The notes below the pieces were generated by a model that did not search any database, had not been told where the DNA came from, and worked only from the letters and a program-made list of their open reading frames with translations. A stretch of 64,000 bases of DNA from assembly GCA_000149265.1 (NCBI GenBank), contig CH002044.1:1807042-1871041 (forward strand), in the 5' to 3' direction. A program made the position numbers and the translations under genes. Positions within the stretch are counted from its first letter, which is position 1. Each line of letters starts with the position of its first letter. Shown one piece after another: positions 34,101 through 47,700 of the stretch. This DNA comes from Ciona savignyi. Taxonomy: Eukaryota; Chordata; Ascidiacea; Phlebobranchia; Cionidae.

Positions 34101-37100
34101 GTTTATCCATGTGGATAGCGAAACACAGAAAATGAGATGCAATTTCATCTTACCTAGTGCGCACCGATGGGTTTTAGAGCAATGTATGTGGAATGTGATG
34201 GGTATATTGATATGGTTTTGCTCACGGTATTAAACCACTAGATTCTGGCAATGTCATCTAAGTGGCTTGCTTAGGGATATAACCGACAGATTGAACAAAA
34301 GATAAAAGTACTCAGTTTATGTTACTAACACAAGCTGACTTTTAGGAGAAGTGCATTAAAAGCCTTATATACGGAAGTTTAATTCAGGGTTGAAAAAATG
34401 AGTAATTATACAGGCATTGGTTAAATTAACTACTGTAGACAGTTGGGTTATTGTTGTGTTTATTATCTACCATAAATACAATTTTCAACAATCCAATAGA
34501 TAGGAAGAGGAACTACGGCCATTAGATTACCTTGTGTCTACCATAGTGTTTAAACCTATTGCAGTGTGTTTGAAATTTAAACCTTTTAAATAAATTTAAT
34601 GAATTGGGTCAAAGTATGTTAAGCATTGTAACCCAGAAGAGTAGGGTAACCAAAAAATCAAGTCAAATTTGATTAAACAGAGACACAACGGCATAGAGCA
34701 AAGCAAGAAATGGGATCCAATCTTCAACCTCCACAAACTTACAACGTCTTTAAGTTTAGAATCAACTTCTTCAGAAGAAAGTTTTTTACTCAGTGGCGTC
34801 TTCCGCAACAGCATGTCGCAGAAGTTGGCAAGAAGTTCTGGACACCTCGACTCTGGTGGTAGTTTTATAGGATTTCTATGGAAGAAACATCAATTTTGAA
34901 CTGAGAAAAACCAGTTTTAACAAAATGTAAATTTTGGGAGGGTAAGATATAGTTATCAATGTGTATAAAAGAGGAAAATCATTATTTTATATAAAACCAT
35001 GAGATAACATAATTTCCAGGAATTAAACGACATACTGTTTAGCTTTGGTTTGAAGTTCAATGTTAAACACAGAGTAATCGTTCACAACATGCTTGAACGC
35101 TTTGTCTCTTGCCGTCAGGAACCGAGGGTCATCGTCGAACGATCTTTTCACGAGGTCAGAAAATCGGTTAAAAAGTGAAAGAAGCAGTTCAATGTATTTC
35201 TCGGAATCCTGCGAGGGTTGGTTTTTGGTTTTAAAACTATCTGTTATCACCATGCTGCTTGATAAATGCTTTGGAAGGATACTTCTGATTCAATTGTTGC
35301 ATGACTAAAAGAAGGCTGCTGTTAAGGGTGAATTGTATTTGTCAGATTACCTTGTGACCACTGTCAGGTTATTGCAGTATGTTGTACATATATATGATAG
35401 AGCGGTTGCATTTTAATTATTACACCAGTGGATTAAAGCAACATTTAACAAGTGCTTTCACTGAAGACACAGCAAATAGAAAAAGGCTAGTTTTATCCCA
35501 CAACAGTGGGATAAAGTTTTATCACACCACTGATATGTTATCATTAAGTCAACAAGCCTGACAATCTTTTCACGTTTCATCACAATATACGAAACATCAA
35601 AACTCACTGTTGTTATTACATCGCAACAACCTCTCATATCAGCAAGCCCCTCTTGCACAATATGCTCCTGAAGGCAATCCAGCATTGGGTCCACACCATT
35701 GGGAACCCGGTTCATCAGGTTGAACATCAAATATAATTCTGTGGGTGAAGAAAATAAAGTTTTATTGTACGATGGAAATTATGGAACGTACCTTAATTCA
35801 GTGCAAGGATAATGTGTACTCAGTGGTTTAATGGTTAAAATACAACAGTTGCAATGTTTCTATCTTATTCAACATACAGCAAAAGTTTTTAAACAATGTA
35901 AACTGATTTTGCTCTTGTTATAATGCAATATGCTTTATCCCATCCTCAAAAATAAATAGAAGATTTTTTCTTTTGTCCTTTTTTAGTTTTGTTTTGTCAG
36001 ATACTAAAATATCACCTGAACTTACGATTCATTTCATTTTCACTGATCATTCGTTTGCATTCGGCAAGAATTGAGTCTTTAAATTTAGTTGCTAAAACGG
36101 CAACGCAACGCTCATTTAGCCGAGTCATAGACGACGACTCAAGATATCGTGTCCCTCTCTGTGTTTCTTCCAGAAGTTTCTGATACGCCTGATGATTAGA
36201 AGTGTTACAACAACAAGCTTTTATAGTTTTTCCGCCAGAAGATGTGCTTTTTTGTGTTTTTATCCTTAACTTTATGCACAATTGCGTCTTGGGCAAGGCA
36301 TTTAAAGGGTGTTGGTTCGATTTAGTGGATTTAAACACCTTATTTAAAAATAGTTACTTTAAATATAAAACACACTACAACTATATGTCATCCTGGCTGT
36401 AAATCACACAATTACACCGGTGTTATAACGTCTGTTATTGACCACACACAATGGGATAAAAATAAGTACACTCTTTATAATTCCATTCTATATGCATTAA
36501 AATATAGTAAAAAAAAACACACTTTAAGTTATATATTATTTTGTTTCAACCCATTAATGAAATAGAATTATCACTATATTAGGGCTTAGGAGAATCAGAG
36601 GTACAATTTAGTCAGACAAGGGGTACTTTACGTATGTTTATTGCTATTAAAGTTAGCTGAAAAACATATCAGTAAATTTTAAGTCTCCTTACATAAGCCA
36701 TGTACTTGCGCACACCATGTTCAGCAAGGTAATTCTCAGCTTCAGACTTGTAATGCTCTTCGGTTGAATCAATGTACGCACTTTCGAAATGCTCACGATA
36801 TATCTGGATTGGATCATCAGGGTTCGGGCACAAGTTCACTGCGATAAACTGGTTATTTTTATGTGCTTTTTATAAGTTATTCCTTTGCCAACAAATTTTC
36901 TGTCCCATCAAATAAGCAGAATTTAATAAGATATATAAAGATTTTCCCGCTATTGGGGATTTACAGATAATCAGTATAAGTGTTTTTTTTCTTAAACGGG
37001 TACTGTTTTACATCTTTTGTTACCGGTACTGTACATGAGAAAATATATCCATAAAAAAGTAAAAAACAACTTTGGTATTGGTGGTAAAAAAGCTGGCATC

Positions 37101-40100
37101 TTTTAAAATTATGAATTGCCTTGGTTGTCTTTGCCAAGCACATTTTAGATTAAAAAAAGAGTTAAAATCAATCATGTAAAAATCTAGTTTAAATATGCAC
37201 TTCTTCACAATAAAAAGTGGGATGTAGTAGAAATTAATTTGTTCACCCCTATACTTTACATTAACATCTAAAAATAATACACAAAGCAAAAATTGTTTAG
37301 ACACACAAATAATAACATTGTATCAATGATTTAAATAAAAAGTATCAATATAAAATTAAAATGTAAAGAATGATGGACAAGCAAGCTTACCGAAGGATTG
37401 TCGGACGCCGATGACAAGTTGAGCATCGAGGTCGCCACCTTCCCTTTCATGCTTGATTAACTCCATTGTTCGTTCTTTCAACAACCCATAGATATCCGAG
37501 AAAATATTCTTGCTCCAACTGTCCAGCATCAGCTGATGGAGAATTTGGGAATCGTTGAAATATCTGCATTTTCTTAGTACAGTGGAACCACGCTTACTTG
37601 ACCACCTATGGGAACGTCATCAAGCGGTTGCGTTAGCGGGGTGGTCGTGTTAGTGAATTTGCTTTGGAGCAAGTTGTCGGCATATGCAGCCAAAACGTCT
37701 GCGTTTTTACTAAATTTTTCACCAAATGCCATTATTTTTTATCAGATACAGAAGAATGAAGTTAAACAACTGTTAGTACCGGTACTGAAGTTTATTTTAT
37801 AAGATTCAGTTTTTCCACAATTTTTCTTTGTGTGCGTGTACGCGTTCATTTAATCTTATTGTTTTGATCATAAAAGAAATTTAACCTTATTATTTTTGTA
37901 ACAAAGGCAAATTATTTGGCACTTGTGGTCACTTAAGCAGAGTTAGATTTGAAGTTTTGGACCAAAATATGGCGATCCTGGTCTGGAAACCGGGGTGGTC
38001 GCGTTATTGAAACAGATTACAATGCATTACCATAGTAAATTATTTGGGACCGCACTAAAGTGGTCCTGATAATGAGGTGGTCGTGTTATCGAGGTGGTCT
38101 CCAAGCGGGGTTCCACTGTATACTACAACCAGTACTCTATGTCAGGCACCAAAGTAAGCTGAAATGCTACAAAAAAAGATATAAACAAATTTTTCTCCAG
38201 GGTAAAATCTGACAACCAATTACCAATAATAGACGTTGTAGCATTATTTTGTCGTCGACTTTATGTTTCTACAAACCAAGTTTTATTAAATTAGACCTAA
38301 ATATATCCGAAACCACTACCGTCTCTCACCTTTCTAACAATCGTGTTCTGTTCCTGTTTTTTTTTCTTTGCGTGGCTCCCACTCAGCGACTTTTCCAGCT
38401 GGGTGAAAGGCTCTGGCAGGTAAACACATTGGTCAAAGAATTTCCTCCATTCAACAATGTATGCCCGTAATAACGCGTTGCCTTCGTGGTGAGCTTTTAT
38501 TCTCTACCGGAAAAGGGAAAATAACCATCTTTAAGTTACAGTCACTATCAGTGGCGGCGTTAGTGGGGTGGCAGGGTGGGCCGGCCGGCCACTCTGAAAA
38601 TATCGGCCACCTCTTTAAATCACCCACTTATGTATTTTAAATGCTATGTTAAAAGTGAATAAAAGTTGAAAAAGGTTTTATGTTCATGCGCTATTCGATT
38701 AATGTGTCATACTCCCTCTACCTTTCACCGATCAGCTAGGCAACGCAATTCAATAACAATGATTAAGTAGGGGAGTGTGGAGTGCAATTTGGATGAGCGA
38801 ACTACTTTCGTTTAAAACGTTTACGTATATGCTAACGTTTGCTTCTCGTGAAGTCTCACACGCGCAAAGGGAAGGAGAAAGGGATTGTGTATCTTATTTA
38901 TAATATCGTCCTTTCAAAGGTCTGCGCACTCTCGTAATTTGGCAGAAAGTCAACGAAACTGCGGTCAAAAGTTAATCACGCTTTCTTGCTGTGGCAGGAT
39001 ACACCCCTTTTTATATAAAACCACCGATGCATATTAATATACGGTAGCGTGGACAACATATAAATGAAGCAAACCAGCATATTCTCAGTTTTTGTTTATC
39101 CTTATTGTGTTAAAACGTAGGAAGCGTTATAACACGGGCAATCACCACACGCAGTTTGTTTTAGCGTAACGGAATACGACCATGCATTTATTATTCAGGC
39201 CGACTTAAGGTTGCTACGGCAATGCGAATAAAGCGCGGTTAAATATCTCGATTGTCTAAGAAGTAACAGGCTCATGTAAAGTTTTAATAAATATTAATAA
39301 ATCCGAGATAGAAAATCACTGTAGATTGGAACATGTAAAGCCTTTCTGTTAGCGCGCCAAGGCCTTCGATCGTTAATACAACGTGATCGGCCTTTCTCTT
39401 ATGCTAATCGTAGAGGCCGTGATTCGCATGAATCATTAAACAAGACAGAAATCCCTTCTCTTTTCTGATGCGCCGTAATCGCAACGAGGAACAAGTAAGA
39501 AAGTTATGTTTTGGAATTAGCAATTTGTAGTTTTCACTCTAATTCGATTGCTAAGAAATAACCAAAGTTTTATTTTGCATCCATTAAAACAAGTCTTATA
39601 TTAGGCTATAATCTCTCGCAAAATGAACGTGCCTAACTGACTACTATTACCAACTATGGCGTATTTTTTCTTTTTGTGTTAAAATTGGACCATCATAATC
39701 ACGCAATACAATAAATAATACGACGAACTACAAGTTTCAAAAAGCTTATATTGCAAACAGTGTATTTTATTGAAACAATCAAATGCAATTATAATCAAAA
39801 CGAATTGTTAATGGCTTAAAAATGAAATTTTATATTAGCTCGAATATCTCCTTGGTAAATTTTAACATAACGCTATCTAACCTAATTACGCGATCACGAA
39901 AGTGACGCATATAACAATTACCGCTTCGCTTTTATCTACTCGCATTCAGGTCTGCTCGTTTGAATTGCGATAGCGTAATAGAACCAATATTTGGACGGAC
40001 AATTGTGTATTATAGCCGGTTTGAAGATGTTTCCCCCATTCTACCTAGATAGGTATTTCTCTAAAATAAAATAAAATAGGAATGTAGCAAAAACTACAAG

Positions 40101-41668
40101 CTACAACTAGGGACAGGTGCACCAAAAAATATCTTTTCCCAGTGCTATATTAATATGTAAAGACCTGATTTTTTCTACTTTTCCAGTATTTACGCCCATA
40201 ATGTGAATATTTATTCTAGACTCCTTACTAACGATTTGGATAAACCACTAATAAAATTTGGGTATTGGTATGTATGAAATAACAAAAAGTAAGGCTGTAT
40301 TACAAATCAATGTCACAATTTTAACTTTTGAAATTCGGCTACAAACAATCTGCACTAAACACAATATTCAATAAGTGTGGGTTACCTGCTGGGCTCCTTT
40401 TATAAAACTAGAAATATTATCCTTCAGTGCAGTGTGAACTTTTTCTGGACCTACTTGGTTGTCCCATAAGCATACAGAGTGTACATCCCAAAATAAATCC
40501 TAAAAATGTAATAAATGATCTTAAGTAAAACATATATGTGTGGTAGGTTATTGCACTATTAGCACAATATGTGTTGCTTGGACCAAATGCACAAAGTGAA
40601 GATAATGTGGTATAAGTGTAGTTACCAAAATTAGGAACATTTGAATGACTTAATATTTAAGTATACAATTTAACATATACTGGTATTTATGCTATTTCAA
40701 CCAATGGGTTTAAATCCTCTAAACCAGGCAATGTCAGTAATATGTATTGGCTCGAAGCAGAATGTAATATTTCTTAGATTGATAATCACAATTTTCCAAG
40801 AAAGTAAGGCTTGTATTAAATGAAACAGCGGTAGTGTACCTTTGACATTTTGAATTTACTTAGAATGGACAATTTATGGCACTTGAAAAGGTAGATTTTT
40901 TTGCACTTTAAATCGAATTGTTTTTAAAAAAAAGAAAACCTGGCCCTATTAAGTATTGCGCAACGAACCTGCCATTCTTGTCGCGTGACAGATTGTTGAC
41001 TGAGCAACTTCAAAATAATTGGTTGCATTGTGGGCCATTTTTCATCAAATGTTTGTTCAGTCCCCTGGAAGGAAATTATATTAATAAACTATTGATAAAT
41101 GGATATTTTAAATAGGATATTCATATCTTATTCCCACCAATAGTAGAATGCATGTTATGTTATCACACAGTAAATGATTAAATTATCTTGCGCCACTTGT
41201 TGCCCTATATAATTGACCAGTTTAAAAAGTAGGAGTTGAGATTTATTGTTTGGGGTAGGGTTAAAATTAGTTTTCATAGTTTTGATTGATCTCCTTTTGA
41301 TGAGTTCTTAGTGTTGCCCGTAATTTAATTATTTTAATATATAGATTTTATGGTTTGACTTGCATTTTTGTTATCTTGTGTGTGTAAAATCAACGCTAAC
41401 TTTCCAGACTGGGCGATTATTGCACCATGTTACTAGAAATTTTATCTAGACTCAAAAAAAAGAAAAACAAAAAACACATTACCACAAGCATTGACATTTT
41501 GTCTTGAAAAGGATCGCTTAATTCTTTTTTAAAGTTGCTCGTATTTCTTTCCGACTTCGCAAAATCAAAACAACAACATTCTCTAACGCATATTTGTACA
41601 GTCAAAGCTCCTTAATCGATAAGTTAGGTAACACTTAGATTGAAAAAACCAATGTCATTTTCCGCCAT
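31193..41668 (-). CDS. CUL5: Cullin-5, E3 ubiquitin ligase scaffold
   Basis: Sixteen exons: 41668-41633 (start exon, tentative), 41064-40969, 40499-40386, 38503-38330, 37532-37391, 36838-36693, 36188-36026, 35738-35608, 35208-35036, 34875-34743, 33980-33846, 33497-33213, 33036-32875, 32357-32239, 31903-31780 and 31387-31193. They sum to 2328 nt (775 residues; human CUL5 is 780). The N-terminal cullin repeats include LFWDVHSVCLWD and AYIVEWRKFF. The cullin-homology part has DPRFLTARDKAF, YHKAHLTRRLILG and GMPADYVNKLARMFQDIKVS. The C-terminal winged helix has ILKMRKRINNAQLQTELVEI with the NEDD8-acceptor Lys at about 719. AQLQTELVEILKN and INTFIYIT identify CUL5 rather than CUL1-4. By family knowledge it joins Elongin B/C-SOCS-box receptors to RBX2. 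Only the 12-codon first exon is weakly supported (donor GTTACC). Confidence 0.95.
37580..38118. mobile_element. 539-bp Tc1/pogo-type MITE in CUL5 intron
   Basis: Ends CAGTGGAACCACGCTTACTT and, inverted, CAGTGGAACCCCGCTTGGAG. It is flanked by TA dinucleotides (37578-37579 and 38119-38120). GTGGTCGTGTTA-type subterminal repeats occur near both ends. TA duplication and CAGTGGAACC ends suggest a pogo/Tigger-like non-autonomous element. No transposase. Confidence 0.85.
38530..40380. other. Large CUL5 intron, no further exon seen
   Basis: At 38551 the sequence CAGTGGCGGCGTTAGTGGGG looks like a hAT-type terminus, but I found no matching right end. The remainder, to the exon at 40386-40499, is AT-rich and featureless. 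Confidence 0.4.
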
Positions 41669-42755
41669 TTTGAGTCCAAGCTGACATTAAATTTTGGACC
41701 TCATGACCACGCGATAATTCAGTTAAATATATTGCAATTATGCATTCCTTTTATATCCCTTGTTTGCATCTGTAGTTGGCGATCGCAAGTCGCGTACCAA
41801 CTTTGGAGAATTGTTTTTATTTTAGTCAAAATAAGCCAGGAATAACACCTAATGCAATTTGTAATTCCGAAGACGCTATACGCTACTGTCGAATTTCGAT
41901 ATTAAACGTTATCTACCTGCGTGCTAAACGCCCTCAACTTTACTATAGGGATTGTTGAACCAAAAAAGTAATTCAAAATTTTCTGTAATTGTTAAATACA
42001 ACATAATACATATTGCGCTGGAAGCTGTCACTCAAGTAACCTTCACAAGCGGACAATAAACTTGAATCCGTTTAAATCAGAATGTGTGATCAGCTGCGAC
42101 AGCTAACACGTATTTACGCCACATTTAAGACTTGCGCTGACGAAAAATATACCCGATGTGGCATTCTTAAATCATATGTTGACATATGAAGTCGTAAAAA
42201 CCTATATAATAGAATTTTAATGTTGGGGCATTCAGACTGAATAGAGATGCTTAATCAATTTTAAATATTTTTAGAAAGAATAATTTAAGTTTTAGATGTG
42301 TTCGCACCATTTTGGTAATTGATCCTACGGGGATTAAAATTTTCCACATTTCTGTACGACTATCTACTTTTTTTAACAAGCAGAGACTGCTGGCTCCCTA
42401 ACAACGGAATCTGTTTGTATTGGTTCATTCTGTTACGTTTGGCTGTTTCCACATAGCCTACATGTATAAAAGTGGAGCCCATACATAAATTATTAGTCTT
42501 CTTCGTTTAGTTCTGAAATCGGCTACTAAATTAGAAGTCGGCGGTTCTCGTGGCCTTGAACGTGAAAAGTTAGGTAGGTGCCCACAGATGGGCCCATAAG
42601 TTTCCAAACTATAATTGTTATCCATCTACAATTAATATATACTTCTGTTTGACCAATGCAAATATATATCATACAAAAGCCATATCCCACATATGTTAAT
42701 ATTTAAAGATCGTACAGAATCTTCCCGAGATAGACTCATAATTACTTGTTGTATC

Positions 42756-42892
42756 CTACCGGTTAGTCTGGCGGTTTATTTACCTTTCAATCCAAAGGTT
42801 GCAGGTTCGAAAATGGTCACTAGCTAGTCGGTTGTGTTCTTGGGCTAGTCGGTTGTGTTAAGGAACTTATCGGATATTGCCTGAACCCTCCC
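42756..42892 (+). mobile_element. SINE head fragment
   Basis: CCGGTTAGTCTGGCGG, CCTTTCAATCCAAAGG and GGTTGCAGGTTCGAAAATGG (a better B-box match than most copies), then GGTTGTGTTCTTGGG duplicated in part, ending at GATATTGCCTGAACCC. Confidence 0.75.
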
Positions 42893-44027
42893 TAACCTTT
42901 TAGCATCTACTAAAATTTTTTTAAATAATGCGATATTTTTACTTTTTAGTTGTAATGCTGAACCATATGCTTATCAATAACAACAAAAGATTCAATTTCT
43001 AACTTAAATTTAGTGTTAAAACTCGTGTACACTTTTTATGTGCAGTGATAAGCCGCTTCCCAACGTAGCAGGTTTGCATGTGGTTTAGGCTGGAAGAATA
43101 TAGGCTCCCCTACAGCCAGTAAGCATTCGCCAAAATATTTTCCATGCGACAGCGTATAGTTGTACTCATCACCATAAATCATTTTAGAGACAAAACGAAT
43201 TGGAAAAAGGCGCGAAGGATGGAAACTAACCGTATATTTGACAATTGACCCTACAAAAGACTAACACTAATCTATTTTTCGCATTTAATTTTATGTTTAA
43301 AAAAATAGAAATATGACAGCGAAATTATTTGTAATATATTTCAATTAACTGCATAGCGTGAAATTAGTTCCACAAGCGCTCTTAATATAAATTTTGGCCA
43401 GACCTCAACTGGCTTTTCCAGATCACTGTTTCCTGGAATAAGAAAAAGCTAAATTATTTTCAGAATTCCATTACAAATAGTGGTGGCCAGAGTGTTCTAA
43501 GTCTCGGACGCACAACCTTCTTCAGTTTAACCAGAGTTGTCATCAAGGTTACTGTGATCAAAGTTGTAAACGATGGATAACTCATGTGCAAGGTCCAATT
43601 ATATGCGCAAGGTCCATATATACATCATTTTCGTTTTATTTTTCAATAAAAGTATATTTAAATTGATTCGTCCAAGAACACAACCGGTAACCAGCGGCAG
43701 GTTTGGACACAGTCACCTATCTACTTTCAACAGCCCGACTCGTCACGACTTTTCCAACGGTAAGACAAGATACAGCGTAGCTTTATTTTTGCAGGCGTTG
43801 TACCAAATAATTCCAAATAAGTCTCAGCACTGCAAGCTAACCTCAAAAACTAATGTCACTTAAAATTCGACCATAAAAAGACTTTTCAGAGCTTTAAATC
43901 ACAAGTAGGATATGCAACATTGACCTATAAAGCCATTGACAATTATGTCAAATGTCTTAAATAAAAATGACGTTATCTTATTTTTGTGAGCTGAAACCAC
44001 GTCAGCAATTTTCGAAAGCGAAGCGAT

Positions 44028-44405
44028 TGACGTCATTCGTAAACCGATGCTCTGTCTGTGATGTCACAATCTTCCTCTTCCTGAAATGAGTAATTTCCAT
44101 GATTGGAATCAGTGAGTAATTTGCATAATTGAAAATTTCAACAACAACAAATTGATTCTTCGCCTAAACCTGTATAATCGCTCCGCATCTCGCCCCGACT
44201 CATTGTCACATTGTCTTTTGGTGCGGTTATCAAGGTTGACTTGTGAGTAAGAAATAAATCAAAAAATACAGACAGTTTGTAGTGCGTGAGCTATGTTTCT
44301 TGCACTCATGGTGGCAATTCAAATTGCTGGATGAAGTGGGAGTTGGTTTGAACTTCTTTGGCACGAACGCCCGATTGCTGCGCAACAAGGCATATCGTGA
44401 CGTCA
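44028..44405. promoter_or_regulatory. Paired CRE/ATF octamers upstream of lectin-protease
   Basis: Perfect TGACGTCA at 44028-44035 and 44398-44405, about 720 and 340 bp before the ATG at 44745. Candidate bZIP binding sites by motif only. Confidence 0.3.
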
Positions 44406-44744
44406 CTTTTTATCAGTTCCGTTCCAATCCGAGCATGAAAAGAAAGTTTTGTTTGCAGAGTTTCCGTTCATGCAGTTTCATTCAGAAGCAGGAAATTTCG
44501 GATCAATTCTAATTGAATATCAGTCGATGCTCTGAGCGGCACGAATAGTCTCTTAGAGGAAGTAAAGATAAATTTGGAAATTTTGTGATATAAGTATAGA
44601 AGTATCTTTTTTCATAATATTTTAACGACTGTTTCTTTAGTCTTGTTTGTGAGTACCGGTACTTAAACATTAAATCCGGATATTGCTTAGTATCAGGGGA
44701 ATTACAATTTCATAAGTCCGTTTATCTGCCAGGTACTTTAACAA

Positions 44745-47700
44745 ATGGTTAGAATGAAATTCTGCACGATGAAAGTGCTTATCCTCGTTTTCACACTTTT
44801 TACTGCGGCTGCTAAAGGTAAGCAAATTTCGCATTAGTTGCTTAGTTTATTAGCTTTTTTTAAGATTTTAGTTTATAATAACAAAAAAATCGAATGGAAT
44901 ATAATTGATTCAACACCGAAACAAAGAAATGATGGCAAAACGATAGCTGTTCAAACACGACAGAGTAAATACTTACAAAAAATAGAAACCACCTTTAATA
45001 ATCTTGCTGCAGTCGTCTTCTTGACATATACGTGTGATTTGATTCAATAAGTTTTGTCATCTTTATTTTCTGTTTCTAGCATAATTTACCTGAATTTTTA
45101 TTTATTTTCTTTGTCATGTATAATGAGCGTAAATTCTACAAAACTTATAATTCATTAAATGATGTAGGTTGATGAGAGACAATCTTAAATGTTATAACTT
45201 TTATTTTTTGAATTATTAGAAGGCGGGGAATCATAAACCCATAAATCCGGCAACAAATAGTTTAGAATTGCTAAATAAAATTACAATCTTCATGTAATTC
45301 AAACTAATTTAATTAAAAACGGAAAGTATCATTATTTCTAAACATATCAAATTAATTATCGTACATGATTCGCATTTCATTTTAGCGTCATATTTATTGA
45401 CTTTTACATAATCAGTCGAATTGGTGTAAAATGAAAACCTCCATAACAATCTGTTCTTGTAAATGGCTTCTTGCGCAAGAAGCCTTTCATACGTTTTTAC
45501 GCAGGTTTGAAATGTATGAGACCGTCTGACGCAAGACTGATTACGTCATCAGCCGAGTTGCCTTCGTCATGGTTCAATATTGGTTGGCATTCAGGGCCGT
45601 ACATGTCACGTGATGATGGTGGGTTTTGTCTTGGATATGTCATCGTTGTGTATTTTTAACCAGTCTGTCAGATTAATGTAAGGCGCGTCGTAAACTAAAA
45701 TTTGGGAGAATTAATTAAAATAATATATACAATTTTTTAGCATATACGTCTCGGTGTAAATCTTCAATAACCCTCACCACTACCTGTAACTACTAAAGTT
45801 AATAAACATGCATATCCTATCCCACCGTTTTATAAACCGTAACCGTTGTAATTGTATAAGGCTCTGTCCGGAACGTTGCCTCCATGTATATTTCACGGAC
45901 AGTCACTCACAAATAAACTACACTAAATTATTAAAACATTAATAAAAATATTTTCATTTATGCTGAGTCAGATTCGGAAGAACATGACGATGCAAGTCAC
46001 GACAGAGGAATTAAATTCACACAGACTGGTGTCCGGATTTGGTGGCTCAAGGTTCCCAACGCGAATTCACATTTTATTGTGACCGAGAATCAAACGAGGT
46101 GAGGATAAAGGTATTGCTATAGGTTGCCAATCGCCTCCTTCTCGAAATTTCGACAAGCACTCAACTGAGTTACACAGTCGTGTAGCGATAGAGTTAGCAT
46201 GGCCCATAAAAAATCTTAATTGAACCTGTGAATACTTTGATTTCAAATATACAATATACTGCAATCCACCAATCCCACTGTAAGCACGAAGTAGTTTAAG
46301 ATTATCTAACGATGCTCGGTGTTTCATAGGGTAGGTATGTACTAAGACGTTTTAATCATTTTTTTCTACTTTTCAGCTTGCTATGCACTCACAACAACGG
46401 GGGCTTGCAAGTGAATTGGTACGATAACACCGAAGCGAATCGTGGTGAAGATTGGTGTCGCTGGGATATCATCGTAAACGATACGGATCCCAATCTCTTT
46501 AAAATGAAGAACCACGTTTTTGCGGAATCGGTAAAAACATTTTTTATTATCCCTTATCAAGATCGAATTATTGACATGAGCAGATTTACTTTGTCTTTGG
46601 GACACGTTGGTTATTTTGTTTACTTAAACGACAAGAAAAGACATAAATGGGAAGTAATAACTTGAATACAAGGTTTGCTAAAGTTCTCGGTAAACCACAA
46701 TGTCATATAAAGGTTGGAGCCATCAGCTGAAAGGTCGATGTATCGAAACCAGTAGCTGGCAAGTCGCTCGATCCTTCGGCAAGATGCTTTAGTCGACGTT
46801 ACGGTTGAACCTACCAAATATAGCTAGAACAAAAGTAACTATTGCAATGTTTACAGGAATGCTTGACGCTTATAGCACGTTCGATAGATATACATGAGTA
46901 TATATAGATATACATGATATATATAGTATATATAGATATACATATATAGATATACATGAGTCATATCCTACTGTAAGCTTAATTGGTAAATGAGTGCTTA
47001 CAGAAAGTCGTTTCAAATTTTCCATTGCTCTGTTTATTTCCGTTTACATCGTACAAATAAGATCCCCTCAATTGAACCTTGTTAGGTTCCTGAGGTTGGT
47101 TGCTTATATTTGGACGTGACAGGCCTGCACTTCGACTACGCCGAGAACGCTCGCAACGATATAAGGAATGCTGTTGATGAAGCAAGAATGTGGTGGCGAT
47201 GGGTCGACGAACCAGCCACCACTAGATTCGCCGATTTGGATGACGCTTGTACTTTAGGTAGAAAATATAACTCTGCATGAGTGAAATTTTACGTACACGG
47301 TGTTGTACTAATAAAGCAAAAACGAGGCCTATGTGACATCACAATCACACTAATAGCTCATAAAATTAAAAGGCTTGTTTACAACATTTCACCACAGTAG
47401 GCCGATATTTATATCTAGCAGATATATACTGTGACTAAAACAATTGAGGTCTTATTAATCAATATAAATATACTTGCAAGTCGCCTAAAACTTTTACAAA
47501 TTAAACAGTTTGATTTAACAAACACAAATATTGTGGTGAGAATTGCCTGGTGTAGATTTTGTCTTCTAATTTGGACTTCCGTCTGCAGGTTCTTCCGGCT
47601 TGCCGGACTTTCTCGAAACTGCAAATAATGACATCATCACCGTCCGTGGCGCAAGACATCGTAGGCGGAAAAACAGATTCATAGCGCAGAGTAATTGAGC

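Larger units (their letters stand above)
41670..44744. other. Intergenic between CUL5 and lectin-protease 5' ends
   Basis: The two genes are divergent here, so this 3.1 kb should hold both promoters. Contents: a SINE at 42756-42892 and two perfect TGACGTCA octamers. No protein-coding exon is supported; open frames at 43573-43863 and 44282-44512 match nothing I know. Confidence 0.45.
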
